A DNA stretch of 64,000 bases, taken from NCBI RefSeq assembly GCF_020216025.1, contig NZ_JAIWNC010000002.1:186001-250000 (forward strand), read 5' to 3'. Made by a program: the position numbers and the translations under genes. Below are positions 45,517 through 55,156 of the stretch, one piece after another. Under the pieces are notes generated by a model that worked only from the letters and a program-made list of their open reading frames with translations, made no database searches and was not told the origin of the DNA. The DNA is from Jidongwangia harbinensis. GTDB lineage: Bacteria; Actinomycetota; Actinomycetes; Mycobacteriales; Micromonosporaceae. Each line of letters opens with the position of its first letter. Positions within the stretch are counted from its first letter, which is position 1.

Positions 45517-46397
45517 CATCTGTCGCGCAGATCATGGCCATCGGGAACGGCGCGTAGCCAGTCCAGCATTTCAACCAGGTCGAGAGTGGCTTGGAAATTC
45601 ATGTCGGGTTTGTCGAAACTGGTGGCCAGGCCGCGCCAGTGTTTGCGCTGGTTGAAGCCCGCGTTCGATCTGGTTGCGGCGGCGGTAGCCGGCCGGGTCG
45701 AGCGCCGGTGGCCGGCCACCGCGTGAACCGGGGCGTTTTCGGTTGGCGATCTGGTCGTGGGGTTCCGGGATCGTCGCGCGGATCCGCTTACCGCGCAGGC
45801 CTGGCGGTTCGCTCGAGACGAGTACGCCTTGTCACCGGTCACCGACGTAGGCCGGGTACGGGGCCGCCCGGTTCCGCTGGGCCGGGCGACGCGGAGGTGC
45901 TCGAGCAGCGGGATCATTTGTCGGGTGTCGGCGGCTTGGCCAGGCGTGATGAGTGTGGCCAACGATCGGCCGCGGCCGTCGGCGAGGGTGTGATCTTGGT
46001 GGTCAGTCCGCGGCGGGACCGGCCGATACTTTCCCGTGCCTGCGTTTCGGCGACGGTCAGCCCCTTTTAGCGGCTCCGGCGGCGTGCTGGTGGGTGCGCA
46101 CGATGGTGGCGTCGACCTGAGCGTCCAGTCGATGTCGGCGTCGAGTTCCGCCAGCGCGATGACCTGGGCTTTCAGTCGAGCCCAGGTGCCGTCGGCCGCC
46201 CACCGGGTGAACCGTTGATGAGCGGGTTTCCATGGCCCGTAGCGTTCGGGCAGGTCACGCCACGGCGAGCCGGTACGTTTTACCCAGCAGATCGCGTTGA
46301 TGACCTGCCGGTGATCACGCCACTGACCGCCACGCACGGGCTGCGCCGGGCGGCCTTCCCAGCACTCGACGGTCCCGCCAGTGATCCAATTCTGCAT
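45513..46397 (-). pseudogene. Decayed IS5-family transposase
   Basis: Recognisable IS5-type segments occur in order: HRQVINAICWVKRTG and WRDLPERYGPW, then DADIDWTL, LADGRGRSLATLITPGQAAD, GDKAYSSRANRQ and WRGLATSFDKPD. Between them the reading frame is broken. The VDATIVRTHQHAAGAAK segment and the NRK...GSRGGRPPAL segment lie in other frames, implying shifts near 46118, 46067, 45995, 45803 and 45660. The N-terminal part before the WRDHRQ motif is also damaged. The single open frame over most of this stretch is therefore an artefact of compensating shifts. No functional transposase can be made. Clear terminal inverted repeats were not found. Confidence 0.85.
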
Positions 46398-46400
46398 CGG

Positions 46401-47087
46401 AACCGCCCGGCGGCACTCCCGGCCCGAGGAGTGGAACGAGACCTCCAGGTTGCCGCCCAGGCTGTCCCGCCCGCCCTCGCCTCCATCCACCGATATGCCG
46501 CGTTTGGGGCACTCCCCTGCCCTCAGTGGAACAGCAATGTAGTTATCAGCCGCTCATAACGACGTTGTTGTACCACTGGAGCGCTCCACTGGAGCAATCC
46601 CGTCAGTCCCCGGGCGCAGCGCTGACCCGGCGTTTTCCGACTGCGGGAATTTCGCGGCTTTTCACCTTCGCCGTGGATGCAGATCTCGAATGTTGGCGCC
46701 CTTCTGAGGGCCGCCCGGCTCCAGTCCCGACGCGGCCCCCGCAACTGGCCGGTTTCGGCACCCCGTGCGAGCCGAACCGGCCGCCGGGACCGTCGCGCCA
46801 CTGCCCGCCGCGATGACCCTCAGCGACCTCGTAGCGGCGCCGTGACGACGCTGCGTGCGGCGATGCCGGGCGGACCGGTGAGGCGCTGTTCCGGTGCGCC
46901 GTTCAAGATCTGACAGCTCGGCGGGTCAATTCCGAACTCGGCGGGCGGTGACGCGGTGGAGGAGCAGGGAGCCGCCGGTTCGATTGGTCCTGGATGGACA
47001 CATCCGGTCCACCGTGCACCCGCCGTTGACCTCTCCGAGTGGGTGACGCCCCGCGCGCCGATGGCTGCGGATGGTGACAATGGTCGG
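46401..47087. other. Non-coding region after IS remnant
   Basis: About 690 bp with no frame of convincing coding character. It holds an imperfect 19-bp-arm palindrome (46528-46574), a TGGAGCGCTCCA palindrome (46577-46588) that shares the core of the CebR site but not its flanks, and a short plus-strand stretch near 46690-46750 reading like a helix-turn-helix protein start (VGALLRAARLQSRRG) that runs into frame without homology. It probably contains decayed genes linked to the IS insertion. Confidence 0.5.
46528..46574. repeat. AT-richer imperfect palindrome, 19-bp arms
   Basis: Arms 46528-46546 and 46556-46574 match at 15 of 19 positions around a 9-nt loop. The stretch is notably poorer in G and C than its surroundings. 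It may be an operator, a hairpin or a mobile-element end. Confidence 0.55.
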
Positions 47088-48020
47088 ATGGCGATGACCA
47101 AGCGGGACCTGCCCTACCCGTATGACCAGGACTTCCGGGAGATTGTGACCCGGGTGAAGGGTAAACGGGAGCAGACGCGTGAGCGCCTGGCCAACTCGTT
47201 GAAGGTGGCGTCCTACCTCAAGGCGGGTACCACTCTCATCGAGCGGAACCTCGGCAGCCAGGAGCCGGCCGCGGACTCGGCCGCCGGTGAGCGGGCCGGG
47301 GTGTCGCGCCCAGGTGACGAACGGGCGTTGGGGGAGCGGAAGCCGTACTGGTCCGGGATCCGTTTCCTGACCGAGCGCGCACTGATCCGGGAGACGGAGA
47401 TGATCGCGCCGCCGTTCCTGCGGCTGAAGGGGGACGGGCCCTACCGGTCCACCTGGGCCTCCCACGACGACTACATCACCGACCTGCTGGCGTTCGTCTT
47501 CCACGCGATGAACTACGACCCGCAGTACGGGGCGGCGCGCGAGACCCGGGGCGACTGGCTGACCGACGACGGCAGCTTCGCGGACGCGGTCGACCGGGCC
47601 ACCTACCACGAGTTGGAGGCGATCTGCCGGATGCCGCTGTTCCGGCTCCAGCTGATCATGGCGGCGACGGCGCACCGCAACGACGGGATCCATGATGCGA
47701 TCGCCAACAACTATGCGGGTGCGCTGGAGCCGTGGAAACGGATCTACGAGTCCACGTTCAAGGTGTGGGGGTTCCGGCTGCGGACCGGCGTGACCATGGA
47801 CCAGCTGGCCGACATGCTCGCCGCGGTCACCGAGGGCTTCGCGGTCCGGCACCTGGGCGATCCACAGGCGGACGTGGTCGCCGGGGGACCTCCGGGCAAT
47901 CTGGTCGGCATGGCGGTGCTCGGCCTGCTGAACAGCTACCTGGAACCGGTCGACCGGCCGCGCGGACCGTCACTCCGGGAGACCTTCGACGCGATCGCCG
48001 AACGGTCCCGCCACCACTGA
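47088..48020 (+). CDS. Hypothetical protein, 310 residues
   Basis: A soluble, largely helical protein opening with YPYDQDFREIVTRVKGKREQTRERLANSLKVASYL. Residues about 180-285 (FRLQLIMAATAHRNDGIHDAIANNYAGALEPWKRIYES...GVTMDQLADMLAAVTEGFAVRHLGD) resemble the ligand/dimerisation helices of TetR-family regulators, but no N-terminal helix-turn-helix is obvious. Start ATG 47088 is a choice among several; ATG 47094 and upstream in-frame starts to 46956 are possible. No Shine-Dalgarno is seen. Function unknown. Confidence 0.6.
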   Translation: MAMTKRDLPYPYDQDFREIVTRVKGKREQTRERLANSLKVASYLKAGTTLIERNLGSQEPAADSAAGERAGVSRPGDERALGERKPYWSGIRFLTERALIRETEMIAPPFLRLKGDGPYRSTWASHDDYITDLLAFVFHAMNYDPQYGAARETRGDWLTDDGSFADAVDRATYHELEAICRMPLFRLQLIMAATAHRNDGIHDAIANNYAGALEPWKRIYESTFKVWGFRLRTGVTMDQLADMLAAVTEGFAVRHLGDPQADVVAGGPPGNLVGMAVLGLLNSYLEPVDRPRGPSLRETFDAIAERSRHH

Positions 48021-48139
48021 TCAGCCACCCGGCGAGGCGGACCACCCGGCGCAGCCCGCCCGACCCGAGCCGGCCGGCGCAATCCACCCGACCGACCGAG
48101 CCTGCCCCGAAAGAAGACTTCGCCGAACGTTCTGGCTGC

Positions 48140-49975
48140 TCACTCCCCGGCCAGGGCGTCCAGCACCTGCTGCCCGAACTTGGCCAGCTTGTTCTGCCCG
48201 ACCCCGCTCACCGTGCCCAACTGCTCCAGCGTCGTCGGCTGCAGCGTCGCGATGGCGCGCAGCGTCGCGTCGTGGAAGATGACGTACGCGGGCAGCTTCT
48301 GCTCCTTGGCCACCGACGCCCGCCAGGCGCGCAGCCGTTCGAACACCGGCTCGGCGCCGGGGGGCAGTTCGGCGGCCGGCGCGGCGGAGCGGGTGGCGCG
48401 GGCCGGGCGTACCCGTTCGGGTTCGCGCCGCATCATCACCGGCCGGTTGCCGCGCAGTACGTCGGCGCTGCCGTCGGTGAGGACCAGCGTGCCGTAGTCG
48501 CCCTCGACCGCCAACAGGCCCGCGGCCAGCAACTGCCGCACCACGCCGCGCCACTCCGCCTCGCGCAGCTCGGTGCCGATGCCGAAGACGCTGAGCTGGT
48601 CGTGCCGGAACTGGGTGACCTTGTCGGTGGTCTTGCCGAGCAGGATGTCGATGGACTGGCCGGCACCGAACTTCTGCCCGCGTTCCCGCTGCAGCCGCAG
48701 CACCGTGGAGAGCAGCTTCTGCGCGGCGACCGTGCCGTCCCAGGACTCCGGCGGGTTGAGGCAGGTGTCGCAGTTGCCGCAGCCGCCGGTCGTGGCGGCG
48801 GACTGGCCGAAGTAGGCGAGCAGCTGCTCGCGCCGGCACGCGACGGTCTCGCACAGCGCCAGCATGGCGTCGAGGTGGGCGGAGGCGTTGCGCCGGAACG
48901 TGGTGTCGCCGTCGGAACTCTCGATCATCTTGCGTTGCTGCACCACGTCCTGCAGCCCGTAGGCCAGCCAGGCGGTGGACGGCAGGCCGTCGCGGCCGGC
49001 GCGCCCGGTCTCCTGGTAGTAGCCCTCGACCGACTTGGGCAGGTCGAGGTGGGCGACGAAGCGGACGTCCGGCTTGTCGATGCCCATCCCGAACGCGATC
49101 GTGGCGACCATGACGAGGCCGTCCTCGCGCAGGAACCGGGACTGGTTCGCGGCACGGGTGCCCGCGTCCAGGCCGGCGTGGTAGGGCAGGGCGGCGATCC
49201 CCTGGTCGCTGAGGAACTCGGCGGTCTTCTCCACCGAGGCGCGGGACAGGCAGTAGACGATGCCGGCGTCGCCCGCGTGCTCGGAGCGCAGCAGTTCGAG
49301 CAGCTGGCGGCGGGGTTCGTTCTTGGCGACGATGCGGTACTGGATGTTGGGCCGGTCGAAGCTCGCGGTGAAGTGGCGGGCCGTGGTGAGCTGCAGCCGG
49401 GTGGCGATCTCCTCGCGGGTCGCGCTGGTGGCGGTCGCGGTGAGCGCGATGCGCGGTACGTCCGGCCAGCGTTCGTGCAGCACCGACAGGCCGAGGTAGT
49501 CGGGGCGGAAGTCGTGGCCCCACTGCGACACACAGTGCGCCTCGTCGATGGCGAACAGGGCGATCCGCCCCCGCTCCAGCAACCGCTGGGTGCCGGGTGT
49601 GCTGAGGCCCTCGGGTGCCACGTACAGCAGGTCGAGGTCGCCGGACACGAAGGCCGCCTCGGTCGCCCGGCGCTGGTCGAAGTCCTGCGTGGAGTTCAGG
49701 AAGCCGGCCCGTACGCCGAGCGTGCGCAGCGCGTCCACCTGGTCCTGCATGAGCGCGATGAGCGGGGAGATCACCACGCCGACGCCGTCCCGGACCAGCG
49801 ACGGAATCTGGTAGCACAGCGACTTGCCGCCGCCGGTGGGCATCAGCACCAGGGCGTCGCCGCCCTCGACGACGTGCTCGATGATGTCCTGCTGCTGCCC
49901 GCGGAAGTCGGGGTAGCCGAAGATCTGGTTGAGCACGTCCTTCGCGGTGGCGAAGCGGGAACCGGCGGAAGTCAC
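48140..49975 (-). CDS. recQ: ATP-dependent DNA helicase RecQ
   Basis: A 611-residue 3'-5' SF2 helicase. Walker A MPTGGGKS (about 45-52), DEAH box in [18 protein letters not shown], motif [13 protein letters not shown], a zinc site CxxC...CGNCDTC in the RQC region, a winged-helix part and a C-terminal HRDC domain (about 530-611) make it full length. It processes recombination and replication intermediates. GTG at 49975 overlaps the stop of a small upstream gene (GTGA), and TAGTAT ends 6 nt before it, so it can be expressed by coupling or from its own leaderless promoter. Confidence 0.95.
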   Translation of the reverse strand: MTSAGSRFATAKDVLNQIFGYPDFRGQQQDIIEHVVEGGDALVLMPTGGGKSLCYQIPSLVRDGVGVVISPLIALMQDQVDALRTLGVRAGFLNSTQDFDQRRATEAAFVSGDLDLLYVAPEGLSTPGTQRLLERGRIALFAIDEAHCVSQWGHDFRPDYLGLSVLHERWPDVPRIALTATATSATREEIATRLQLTTARHFTASFDRPNIQYRIVAKNEPRRQLLELLRSEHAGDAGIVYCLSRASVEKTAEFLSDQGIAALPYHAGLDAGTRAANQSRFLREDGLVMVATIAFGMGIDKPDVRFVAHLDLPKSVEGYYQETGRAGRDGLPSTAWLAYGLQDVVQQRKMIESSDGDTTFRRNASAHLDAMLALCETVACRREQLLAYFGQSAATTGGCGNCDTCLNPPESWDGTVAAQKLLSTVLRLQRERGQKFGAGQSIDILLGKTTDKVTQFRHDQLSVFGIGTELREAEWRGVVRQLLAAGLLAVEGDYGTLVLTDGSADVLRGNRPVMMRREPERVRPARATRSAAPAAELPPGAEPVFERLRAWRASVAKEQKLPAYVIFHDATLRAIATLQPTTLEQLGTVSGVGQNKLAKFGQQVLDALAGE

Positions 49976-50253
49976 CCCGCGATACTAGAGACCCGCACCG
50001 ACATCCTGCCGCGCCCTGTGGACAACCCCCCCACCTCGGGCGTGCGGGCCTCGCACGCCGAGACGTCGGCGGCGGCCATCGCGCGCAGGGCGGCCATCCG
50101 GCCCGGCTCGGCCAGCCGCTGCGACAGCCGGGCGAACGCGTACGGAGCCTCGGCGGCGGCCCGGATCGCGGTCGCGCCGGTGTACGAGCTGGTCACCAGC
50201 GTGGCCGGGCCGGCGTCCAGGTGGCGCAGCACCCGGCCGATGCGGTCCGGCAC
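49972..50253 (-). CDS. Hypothetical protein coupled to recQ, 93 residues
   Basis: GTG 50253 begins [37 protein letters not shown], followed by a helical, Ala/Arg-rich stretch ([26 protein letters not shown]). Its TGA overlaps the recQ GTG (GTGA). Good codon bias and the coupling support a real gene. The region shares a 15-bp divergent gap with the 118-residue gene on the other strand. No family was recognised. Confidence 0.55.
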   Translation of the reverse strand: MPDRIGRVLRHLDAGPATLVTSSYTGATAIRAAAEAPYAFARLSQRLAEPGRMAALRAMAAADVSACEARTPEVGGLSTGRGRMSVRVSSIAG

Positions 50254-50256
50254 GGC

Positions 50257-50262
50257 TAGATT
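50257..50262 (+). promoter_or_regulatory. Leaderless -10 box in 15-bp divergent gap
   Basis: TAGATT ends 6 nt before ATG 50269, placing the transcript start at the codon. The divergent minus-strand gene starts only 15 bp away (GTG 50253), so the two promoters must overlap and compete. Confidence 0.55.
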
Positions 50263-50268
50263 CGGCTC

Positions 50269-50625
50269 ATGAGGCAGGCGTACGCGCATGAAGCCGTTCT
50301 GGTCCTCGCCCCGGACGGCGACGAGCGGGCGCCGGGCGGGGCCGTCACCGCGGCGCTGTGCGGGCCCGGGGAGCATCCGCCGCCGTGCCCGCTGGCCGCG
50401 CACCACACCGCGGCCGACCGGCAGGGCGACGAACTGCGTATTCGGATCTTGTTCGCCACCGCGCCGAACCGGGCCGACGAGGTGCGCCGGCGGATCGACG
50501 ACGCGCTGGCCCGGGGCGCCTTCACCGGCCCGGGCGGACAGGTCACCCAATGGCGCACCGTCCGCTCCGGCTGCGTCCGGCTCGCCGAGGCCGAGCGCCC
50601 ACACGCCCGCCGCCTGCTGCGCTGA
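50269..50625 (+). CDS. Hypothetical protein, 118 residues
   Basis: A small alpha/beta protein with ELRIRILFATAPNRADEVRRRIDDALARGAF, a strand-helix pattern, and three Cys (ALCGPG, PPCPL, SGCVRL). It starts at ATG 50269 directly after a leaderless TAGATT promoter. Convergent with ribA. No family was recognised. Confidence 0.7.
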   Translation: MRQAYAHEAVLVLAPDGDERAPGGAVTAALCGPGEHPPPCPLAAHHTAADRQGDELRIRILFATAPNRADEVRRRIDDALARGAFTGPGGQVTQWRTVRSGCVRLAEAERPHARRLLR

Positions 50626-50687
50626 GCGAAGACGACCCGCCACCCAAGACGGCAGGCCACCCAAGGCGGCGACGCGCGCCGCCGGCG

Positions 50688-51338
50688 CTACTCGGCCAGT
50701 GGCAGCTCGATGGTGTGCGCCGTGTGGGTGGCCTTGGTGGCCAGATACCGCACGTTGGCCGCGGACAGGTGCACCCCGGTCGGGATGCGCTCGGCGATGG
50801 TCACCCCGGCCCGGTCGAGTTGCTGCGCCTTGTCCGGGTTGTTGCTGAGCAGCCGCACCCGTTCCACGCCCAGGGCCAGCAGCATCTGCGCCGCCGCGGT
50901 GTAGTCCCGTTCGTCCTCGCCCCGCCCGAGCGCCACGTTCGCCTCGTAGGTGTCCAGCCCGGCGTCCTGCAGCGCGTACGCGTCCAGCTTGGCGTACAGG
51001 CCGATGCCGCGGCCCTCCTGGCGCAGGTACAGCAGCAGGCCACCGGCGTCCGCGATGCGTTCCGCCGCCTCGCGCAACTGCGGGCCGCAGTCACACCGCT
51101 GGCTGCCGAACACGTCGCCGGTCAGGCATTCGCTGTGCGGGCGCACCAGGGGAGCCCGGCCGCCCGCCGCGGCCCGGGTCAGGGCCCGCTGCCAGTCGCC
51201 CAGTCCGAGCGCCAGGTGCTCCTTGCCGTCGACCAGACCGTCGAACGTGAAGACCCGGGCCGTGGTGGCGTACCCGTCGGCGAAGCGCATCGGCACCGTC
51301 ACCTGCGTGCGTACCTTTGCCTTCGGTGTGTTGCTCAT
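50688..51338 (-). CDS. ribA: GTP cyclohydrolase II
   Basis: A 216-residue stand-alone enzyme converting GTP to 2,5-diamino-6-ribosylamino-4(3H)-pyrimidinone 5'-phosphate, formate and pyrophosphate. The zinc site C-x10-C-x-C is complete in CLTGDVFGSQRCDC, and YLRQEGRGIGLYAK and LLSNNPDKAQQL are conserved substrate-binding segments. It lacks the DHBP synthase half of the RibBA fusion usual for riboflavin synthesis in actinobacteria, which suggests a separate role. ATG 51338 follows GAGGAGGG. It is divergent from a RibD-type reductase and lies in a pteridine-like locus. Confidence 0.93.
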   Translation of the reverse strand: MSNTPKAKVRTQVTVPMRFADGYATTARVFTFDGLVDGKEHLALGLGDWQRALTRAAAGGRAPLVRPHSECLTGDVFGSQRCDCGPQLREAAERIADAGGLLLYLRQEGRGIGLYAKLDAYALQDAGLDTYEANVALGRGEDERDYTAAAQMLLALGVERVRLLSNNPDKAQQLDRAGVTIAERIPTGVHLSAANVRYLATKATHTAHTIELPLAE

Positions 51339-51477
51339 CCGGCCCTCCTCGCGCTCGTGCCCCTCGGCGTCACCTACCGGTGACCCCGGCAATGTGGCAG
51401 TAACGCAACTCCCGATTATCTTTGACAGATCATGTTCGACCAGGGTGACTTCTGTCGCTCGGCGGGAGGCTTCATCG

Positions 51478-52170
51478 ATGGTTGAGCGTCCGTACGTGCT
51501 GCTCAGTTGTGGTATGTCCATCGACGGATACGTGGACGATACGGCCGAAGAAAGGCTGCTGCTGTCCACCGCCGCCGACTTCGACCGGGTCGACGCCGTC
51601 CGCGCCGGGTGCGACGCGATCCTGGTGGGCGCCGCGACGGTACGCCAGGACAACCCCCGCCTGCTGGTCCGCTCGGACGCCCGCCGGGCCGAGCGGGTGG
51701 CCCGCGGTGCCTCACCCACCCCGGTCAAGGTGACCGTGACCGGCCGGTGCGAGCTGGACCCGGACGCCCACTTCTTCACGCTGGGCGACGTCGACAAGCT
51801 GGTCTACTGCGCCACCTCGTACCTGGACGCCGCCCGGGACCGGGTCGGCGGCCTGGCCACCGTGGTGGACGGCGGCGAGCCGGTGGACCTGCACCGGGTG
51901 ACCGCCGACCTGTACCGGCGCGGCGTCTGCCGGCTGATGGTCGAGGGCGGCGGCAGCATGCACACCCAGTTCCTGGCCGAAGGGCTCGCCGACGAACTCC
52001 AGCTGGTGGTGGCGCCGTTCTTCGTCGGCGACTCGCGGGCGCCCCGGTTCGTCTCCGACGGCAACTTCCCGTGGAACCGCAAGCACCGGGCCACGCTGGC
52101 CGAGGTGCGGCAGATCGACGACGTGGTGCTGCTGCGCTACGCGCTGTCCGACCGGTTCGGCGCCGCCTGA
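51478..52170 (+). CDS. RibD C-terminal (DHFR-like) reductase
   Basis: A 230-residue NADPH-dependent reductase of the RibD_C/dihydrofolate reductase fold: PYVLLSCGMSIDGYVDD, DAILVGAATVRQDNPRLLVR and CRLMVEGGGSMHTQFL are family markers. It has no deaminase domain, unlike bifunctional RibD. ATG 51478 follows GGGAGG. Divergent from ribA across 139 bp, it probably reduces the ribosylamino product of that enzyme or a derivative. Confidence 0.87.
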   Translation: MVERPYVLLSCGMSIDGYVDDTAEERLLLSTAADFDRVDAVRAGCDAILVGAATVRQDNPRLLVRSDARRAERVARGASPTPVKVTVTGRCELDPDAHFFTLGDVDKLVYCATSYLDAARDRVGGLATVVDGGEPVDLHRVTADLYRRGVCRLMVEGGGSMHTQFLAEGLADELQLVVAPFFVGDSRAPRFVSDGNFPWNRKHRATLAEVRQIDDVVLLRYALSDRFGAA

Positions 52171-52174
52171 GCCC

Positions 52175-53230
52175 TCAGGCACCGGACGGGACGAGCACGC
52201 GGCCCGGCAGGACGGGCTCGGGCGCCGCCGGCGGGAGGAGGACCACCACGACCTTTCCGGCCGCCGACGCCGGTGCCACCGGCTGCGGCACGGCTCGCTG
52301 GGTGGTCCGCTGGGCGGCCCGGGCCAGCAGCACGACGGCACCGGGCAGCGCGGCCACGAACGCCAGCAGGCCGTACACCACCGCGATGGTCAGGCCCTGG
52401 GTCGCGCTGAGCCCGGCCGCGGCGAACGCCCACGCCATCGCGCCCTCGCGCGGACCCCAGCCGCCGATGTTGAGCGGCACCGCCATGGCCAGCAGCGCCA
52501 GCAGCATCAGCGGGGCGAGGCGCAGCAGGGACGCGTCCGACCCGGCGGCCCGCGCGGCCACCAGGAACGTGGCCAGGTGCCCGGCCAGCACCACCGACGA
52601 CGCCAGCACCACGCCGGGCCAGCTGCGCTTGGCGAGCAGCCCGGTGCGGATCTCGGTGAGCCCGGTGCGGGCCGCCCGGGCGACCCGCGAGGTGCCGTGC
52701 CGGAACCGGCGGCAGGCCAGCAGGACCACCACGCCGGCGCCCGCGACGGTCAGGGCCGCGAGAGCCGCGCCCGGTCCGTGCTCGCGCAGCCGCGACAACA
52801 CCGGCGAGGGTACGGTGACCAGCACCGCGATCCCCACCGTGACCGCCACGATCTGGCCCGCGGTGCGCTCCAGCACCACGGCGCGGACGCCGCGGCCGAC
52901 GTCACCGGTGTCCCGGCCGTGCTGCACCGCCCGGTCCACGTCGCCCAGCACCCCGCCGGGCAGGGCCGCGTTCAGGAACAACGCCTTGTAGTAGTCCGCG
53001 ACCGCGGCCGGCAACGGCAGCCGCAGCCCCATGCCCCGGGCCACCAGGCACCAGCGCCAGGCACTGAACACGGTGGTGGCCACGCCGATCCCGAATGCCG
53101 TCGCCAGTGTGGCGCCGTCGATGACGCGCAGCCCCTCCACGAAGGCACCGGTTCCGAGTCGCCACGCCAGGAACGCGATGATCGCCGCGCCCCCGCTCAC
53201 TCGTACCCATGCCCACACCGATCGCGTCAC
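52175..53230 (-). CDS. Flippase-like membrane protein (UPF0104/LPG_synthase_TM)
   Basis: A 351-residue polytopic protein with about eight TM segments and the conserved cytoplasmic signature DYYKALFLNAALPGGVLGDVDRA and later AVPLNIGGWGPREGAMAW, which define the lysylphosphatidylglycerol-synthase TM/UPF0104 family of lipid-handling proteins. The aminoacyl-transferase half is absent. GTG 53230 follows GAGGGG. It is the last gene of the minus-strand operon and could translocate a lipid-linked product. Confidence 0.85.
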   Translation of the reverse strand: MTRSVWAWVRVSGGAAIIAFLAWRLGTGAFVEGLRVIDGATLATAFGIGVATTVFSAWRWCLVARGMGLRLPLPAAVADYYKALFLNAALPGGVLGDVDRAVQHGRDTGDVGRGVRAVVLERTAGQIVAVTVGIAVLVTVPSPVLSRLREHGPGAALAALTVAGAGVVVLLACRRFRHGTSRVARAARTGLTEIRTGLLAKRSWPGVVLASSVVLAGHLATFLVAARAAGSDASLLRLAPLMLLALLAMAVPLNIGGWGPREGAMAWAFAAAGLSATQGLTIAVVYGLLAFVAALPGAVVLLARAAQRTTQRAVPQPVAPASAAGKVVVVLLPPAAPEPVLPGRVLVPSGA

Positions 53231-53288
53231 GTTGCCTATCCCCTCGGTAGCCCTCAGGGTCCTGTACGCCGCATCGGGGCCCAAGGGT

Positions 53289-54113
53289 TCAATCGAACCG
53301 GGCAAGAAGATCCACATGTGCGACCGTGGCGCGCAGCCGGCCGGCGTCCGCGGCCGCGATCCGGTCCCGCGCATAGTCGCCGATGCCCAGGTCAGGGCGC
53401 TCCTCGGCGGCCGCGGACAGCCAGCCGCGGAGCCATTCGCCGATCAGCTCGACATTGTCGGATCCCAGACGCCACGGGGTGGGCGCGACGGTCACCGTGG
53501 CGCCCCGGGCGGCGAACGCCGCGGCGGCCGCGTCACCGGCGTCCGGGCCGAGCAGGCGCCGCTCGCCGACCCGCCGCCGCTGATGGTCGTTGAACGCGGC
53601 GGCCACCTCGCCGTCGCGCGGATCGGCCGGCTCGAACGTCACCTGGCCGGCCACCGACAGCGTGAACAGGGCGGCGCACCGGGCCTTCGCGCACGCGTCG
53701 GCCAGCGCGTCGATCTCCTCCGCGGTGAACAGGTCGAGCAGCGCGGAGCAGGTGACCAGCGAGGTGCCGGCCAGATCCGCGGCGGTCAGCGCGGTCACGT
53801 CACCCTGCCGCGTCTCCACGGTCACCTCACCGGCCGCCGCGCCCGAGTCGGCCGGATGGTCCGCGCGGCGCGGCAGGTGGGCGGCGGCGTGGGCGAGCAG
53901 CGCCGGGTCGTGGTCGTGCAGGATCCAGTGCTGCGGGCCGGGCAGTCGCGGCGCCAGCCACCGGCCCAGCGAGCCGGTGCCGCAGCCCAGGTCACGGATC
54001 ACCAGCGGCGGCCGCAGGTCGGCGCGCAGCGTGTCCACCAGGGCGGTGGCGCGGGCGGCGGCGTCGGCCGGCTCGCGCAGCGCCAGCCACGTCGAGCTGA
54101 ACTCTCCGGTCAT
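53289..54113 (-). CDS. SAM-dependent methyltransferase
   Basis: A 274-residue class I methyltransferase with motif I VIRDLGCGTGSLGRWLA and the acidic loop HWILHDHDPALLAHAA. ATG 54113 overlaps the glycosyltransferase stop (ATGA). It belongs to the five-gene operon MDR dehydrogenase, PTPS-like, glycosyltransferase, methyltransferase, flippase-like. Substrate unknown. Confidence 0.86.
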   Translation of the reverse strand: MTGEFSSTWLALREPADAAARATALVDTLRADLRPPLVIRDLGCGTGSLGRWLAPRLPGPQHWILHDHDPALLAHAAAHLPRRADHPADSGAAAGEVTVETRQGDVTALTAADLAGTSLVTCSALLDLFTAEEIDALADACAKARCAALFTLSVAGQVTFEPADPRDGEVAAAFNDHQRRRVGERRLLGPDAGDAAAAAFAARGATVTVAPTPWRLGSDNVELIGEWLRGWLSAAAEERPDLGIGDYARDRIAAADAGRLRATVAHVDLLARFD

Positions 54114-55156
54114 GTGGTACCTCTCTGCAGCACGTCGCCGATCAGTCGGGCGGTGGCGTCCCAGCCGGACAGGGTGTCGCGGCGGGCCCGGGCCGCGGCG
54201 CGCCGGCGCCGGCGCAGCGCCGGGTCGGTCAGCCAGCGGCGCAGCGCCGCGGCCAGCGCGTCCGGGTCGCCGGGCGGGACCAGTTCCCCCGGCACGGTGC
54301 CGTCCGGCGCGGCGCCGAGCGCCTCCGGCACGCCGTCCACCCGGGTGCCCAGCACCGGGACACCGCGGGCCAGGGCCTCGGTGACCACCATGCCGTACGT
54401 CTCCGCCCGGGACGGCAGCACCAGCAGATCCGCCCCGGCGTAGCTGGCGTCCAGCTCGGCACAGGTGCGCGGACCGGTGAACTCGACGCCGGGCGGCACC
54501 GGCGCGGGCAGGAAGCCGGCCCGGTCGGTGGCACCGACACAGACGCAGCTCCAGTCCAGGTCGCCGAGGCCGGACAGCGCGCGGATCAGCACATCGTGAC
54601 CCTTCCGGGGGGTCACCGCGGCCACGCAGAGCAGCCGGTTGCCCGCCTCGCTCGGCGTGGCCGGCGGGGCCGGATCGACCCCGGGCGGCGCCACGGCGAT
54701 CCGCTCGACCGGCAGGTCGTGCAGGGCGGCGACGCGGCGGGCGGCGGCCCGGCTGGTCGCCACCACGCCCGCGGCCGCGTGCAGCACCCGCCGTTCCCGC
54801 GCGGCCAGCTCGGCCGCCTCGGCCGGCGCCAGGCCGGTCTCGTCGCCCAACGGCAGATGCACGAGGACGATCAGGCGCAGCCGTCCGGCCTCCGGTTCCA
54901 GGATCTCCGGTACGCCGCCCGCCACCAGCCCGTCCAGCAGCACGGTGGCGCCGTCGGCGAGCCCGGCCAGGGCGCCGGTGAGGGCGTCCCGCGCCGCCGT
55001 GCCGGGCCGCGGCCAGTCGCCGGGCACCGCGATCTCGTGCACGTCGGCGGTGCGCGTCAGCCGGTCACACACCGCCCGGTCGTAGGTGTTACCGCCGCTG
55101 GGTGCCGCCGGGTCGTCCACCCCGCCGGGCAGGACGACGTGGACGGCAGCGGTCAC
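54110..55156 (-). CDS. GT4-family glycosyltransferase
   Basis: A 348-residue GT-B enzyme. N-terminal [16 protein letters not shown] and C-terminal [18 protein letters not shown] and [32 protein letters not shown] are GT4 donor-site markers. GTG 55156 overlaps the preceding stop (GTGA). It probably adds a sugar to the product of this locus. Acceptor unknown. Confidence 0.87.
   Translation of the reverse strand: MTAAVHVVLPGGVDDPAAPSGGNTYDRAVCDRLTRTADVHEIAVPGDWPRPGTAARDALTGALAGLADGATVLLDGLVAGGVPEILEPEAGRLRLIVLVHLPLGDETGLAPAEAAELAARERRVLHAAAGVVATSRAAARRVAALHDLPVERIAVAPPGVDPAPPATPSEAGNRLLCVAAVTPRKGHDVLIRALSGLGDLDWSCVCVGATDRAGFLPAPVPPGVEFTGPRTCAELDASYAGADLLVLPSRAETYGMVVTEALARGVPVLGTRVDGVPEALGAAPDGTVPGELVPPGDPDALAAALRRWLTDPALRRRRRAAARARRDTLSGWDATARLIGDVLQRGTT

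Noticed and set aside
46523..46816. Overlapping short frames on both strands after the IS remnant
   Set aside because: Low protein-like content, opposite-strand overlap across a palindrome and no family resemblance.
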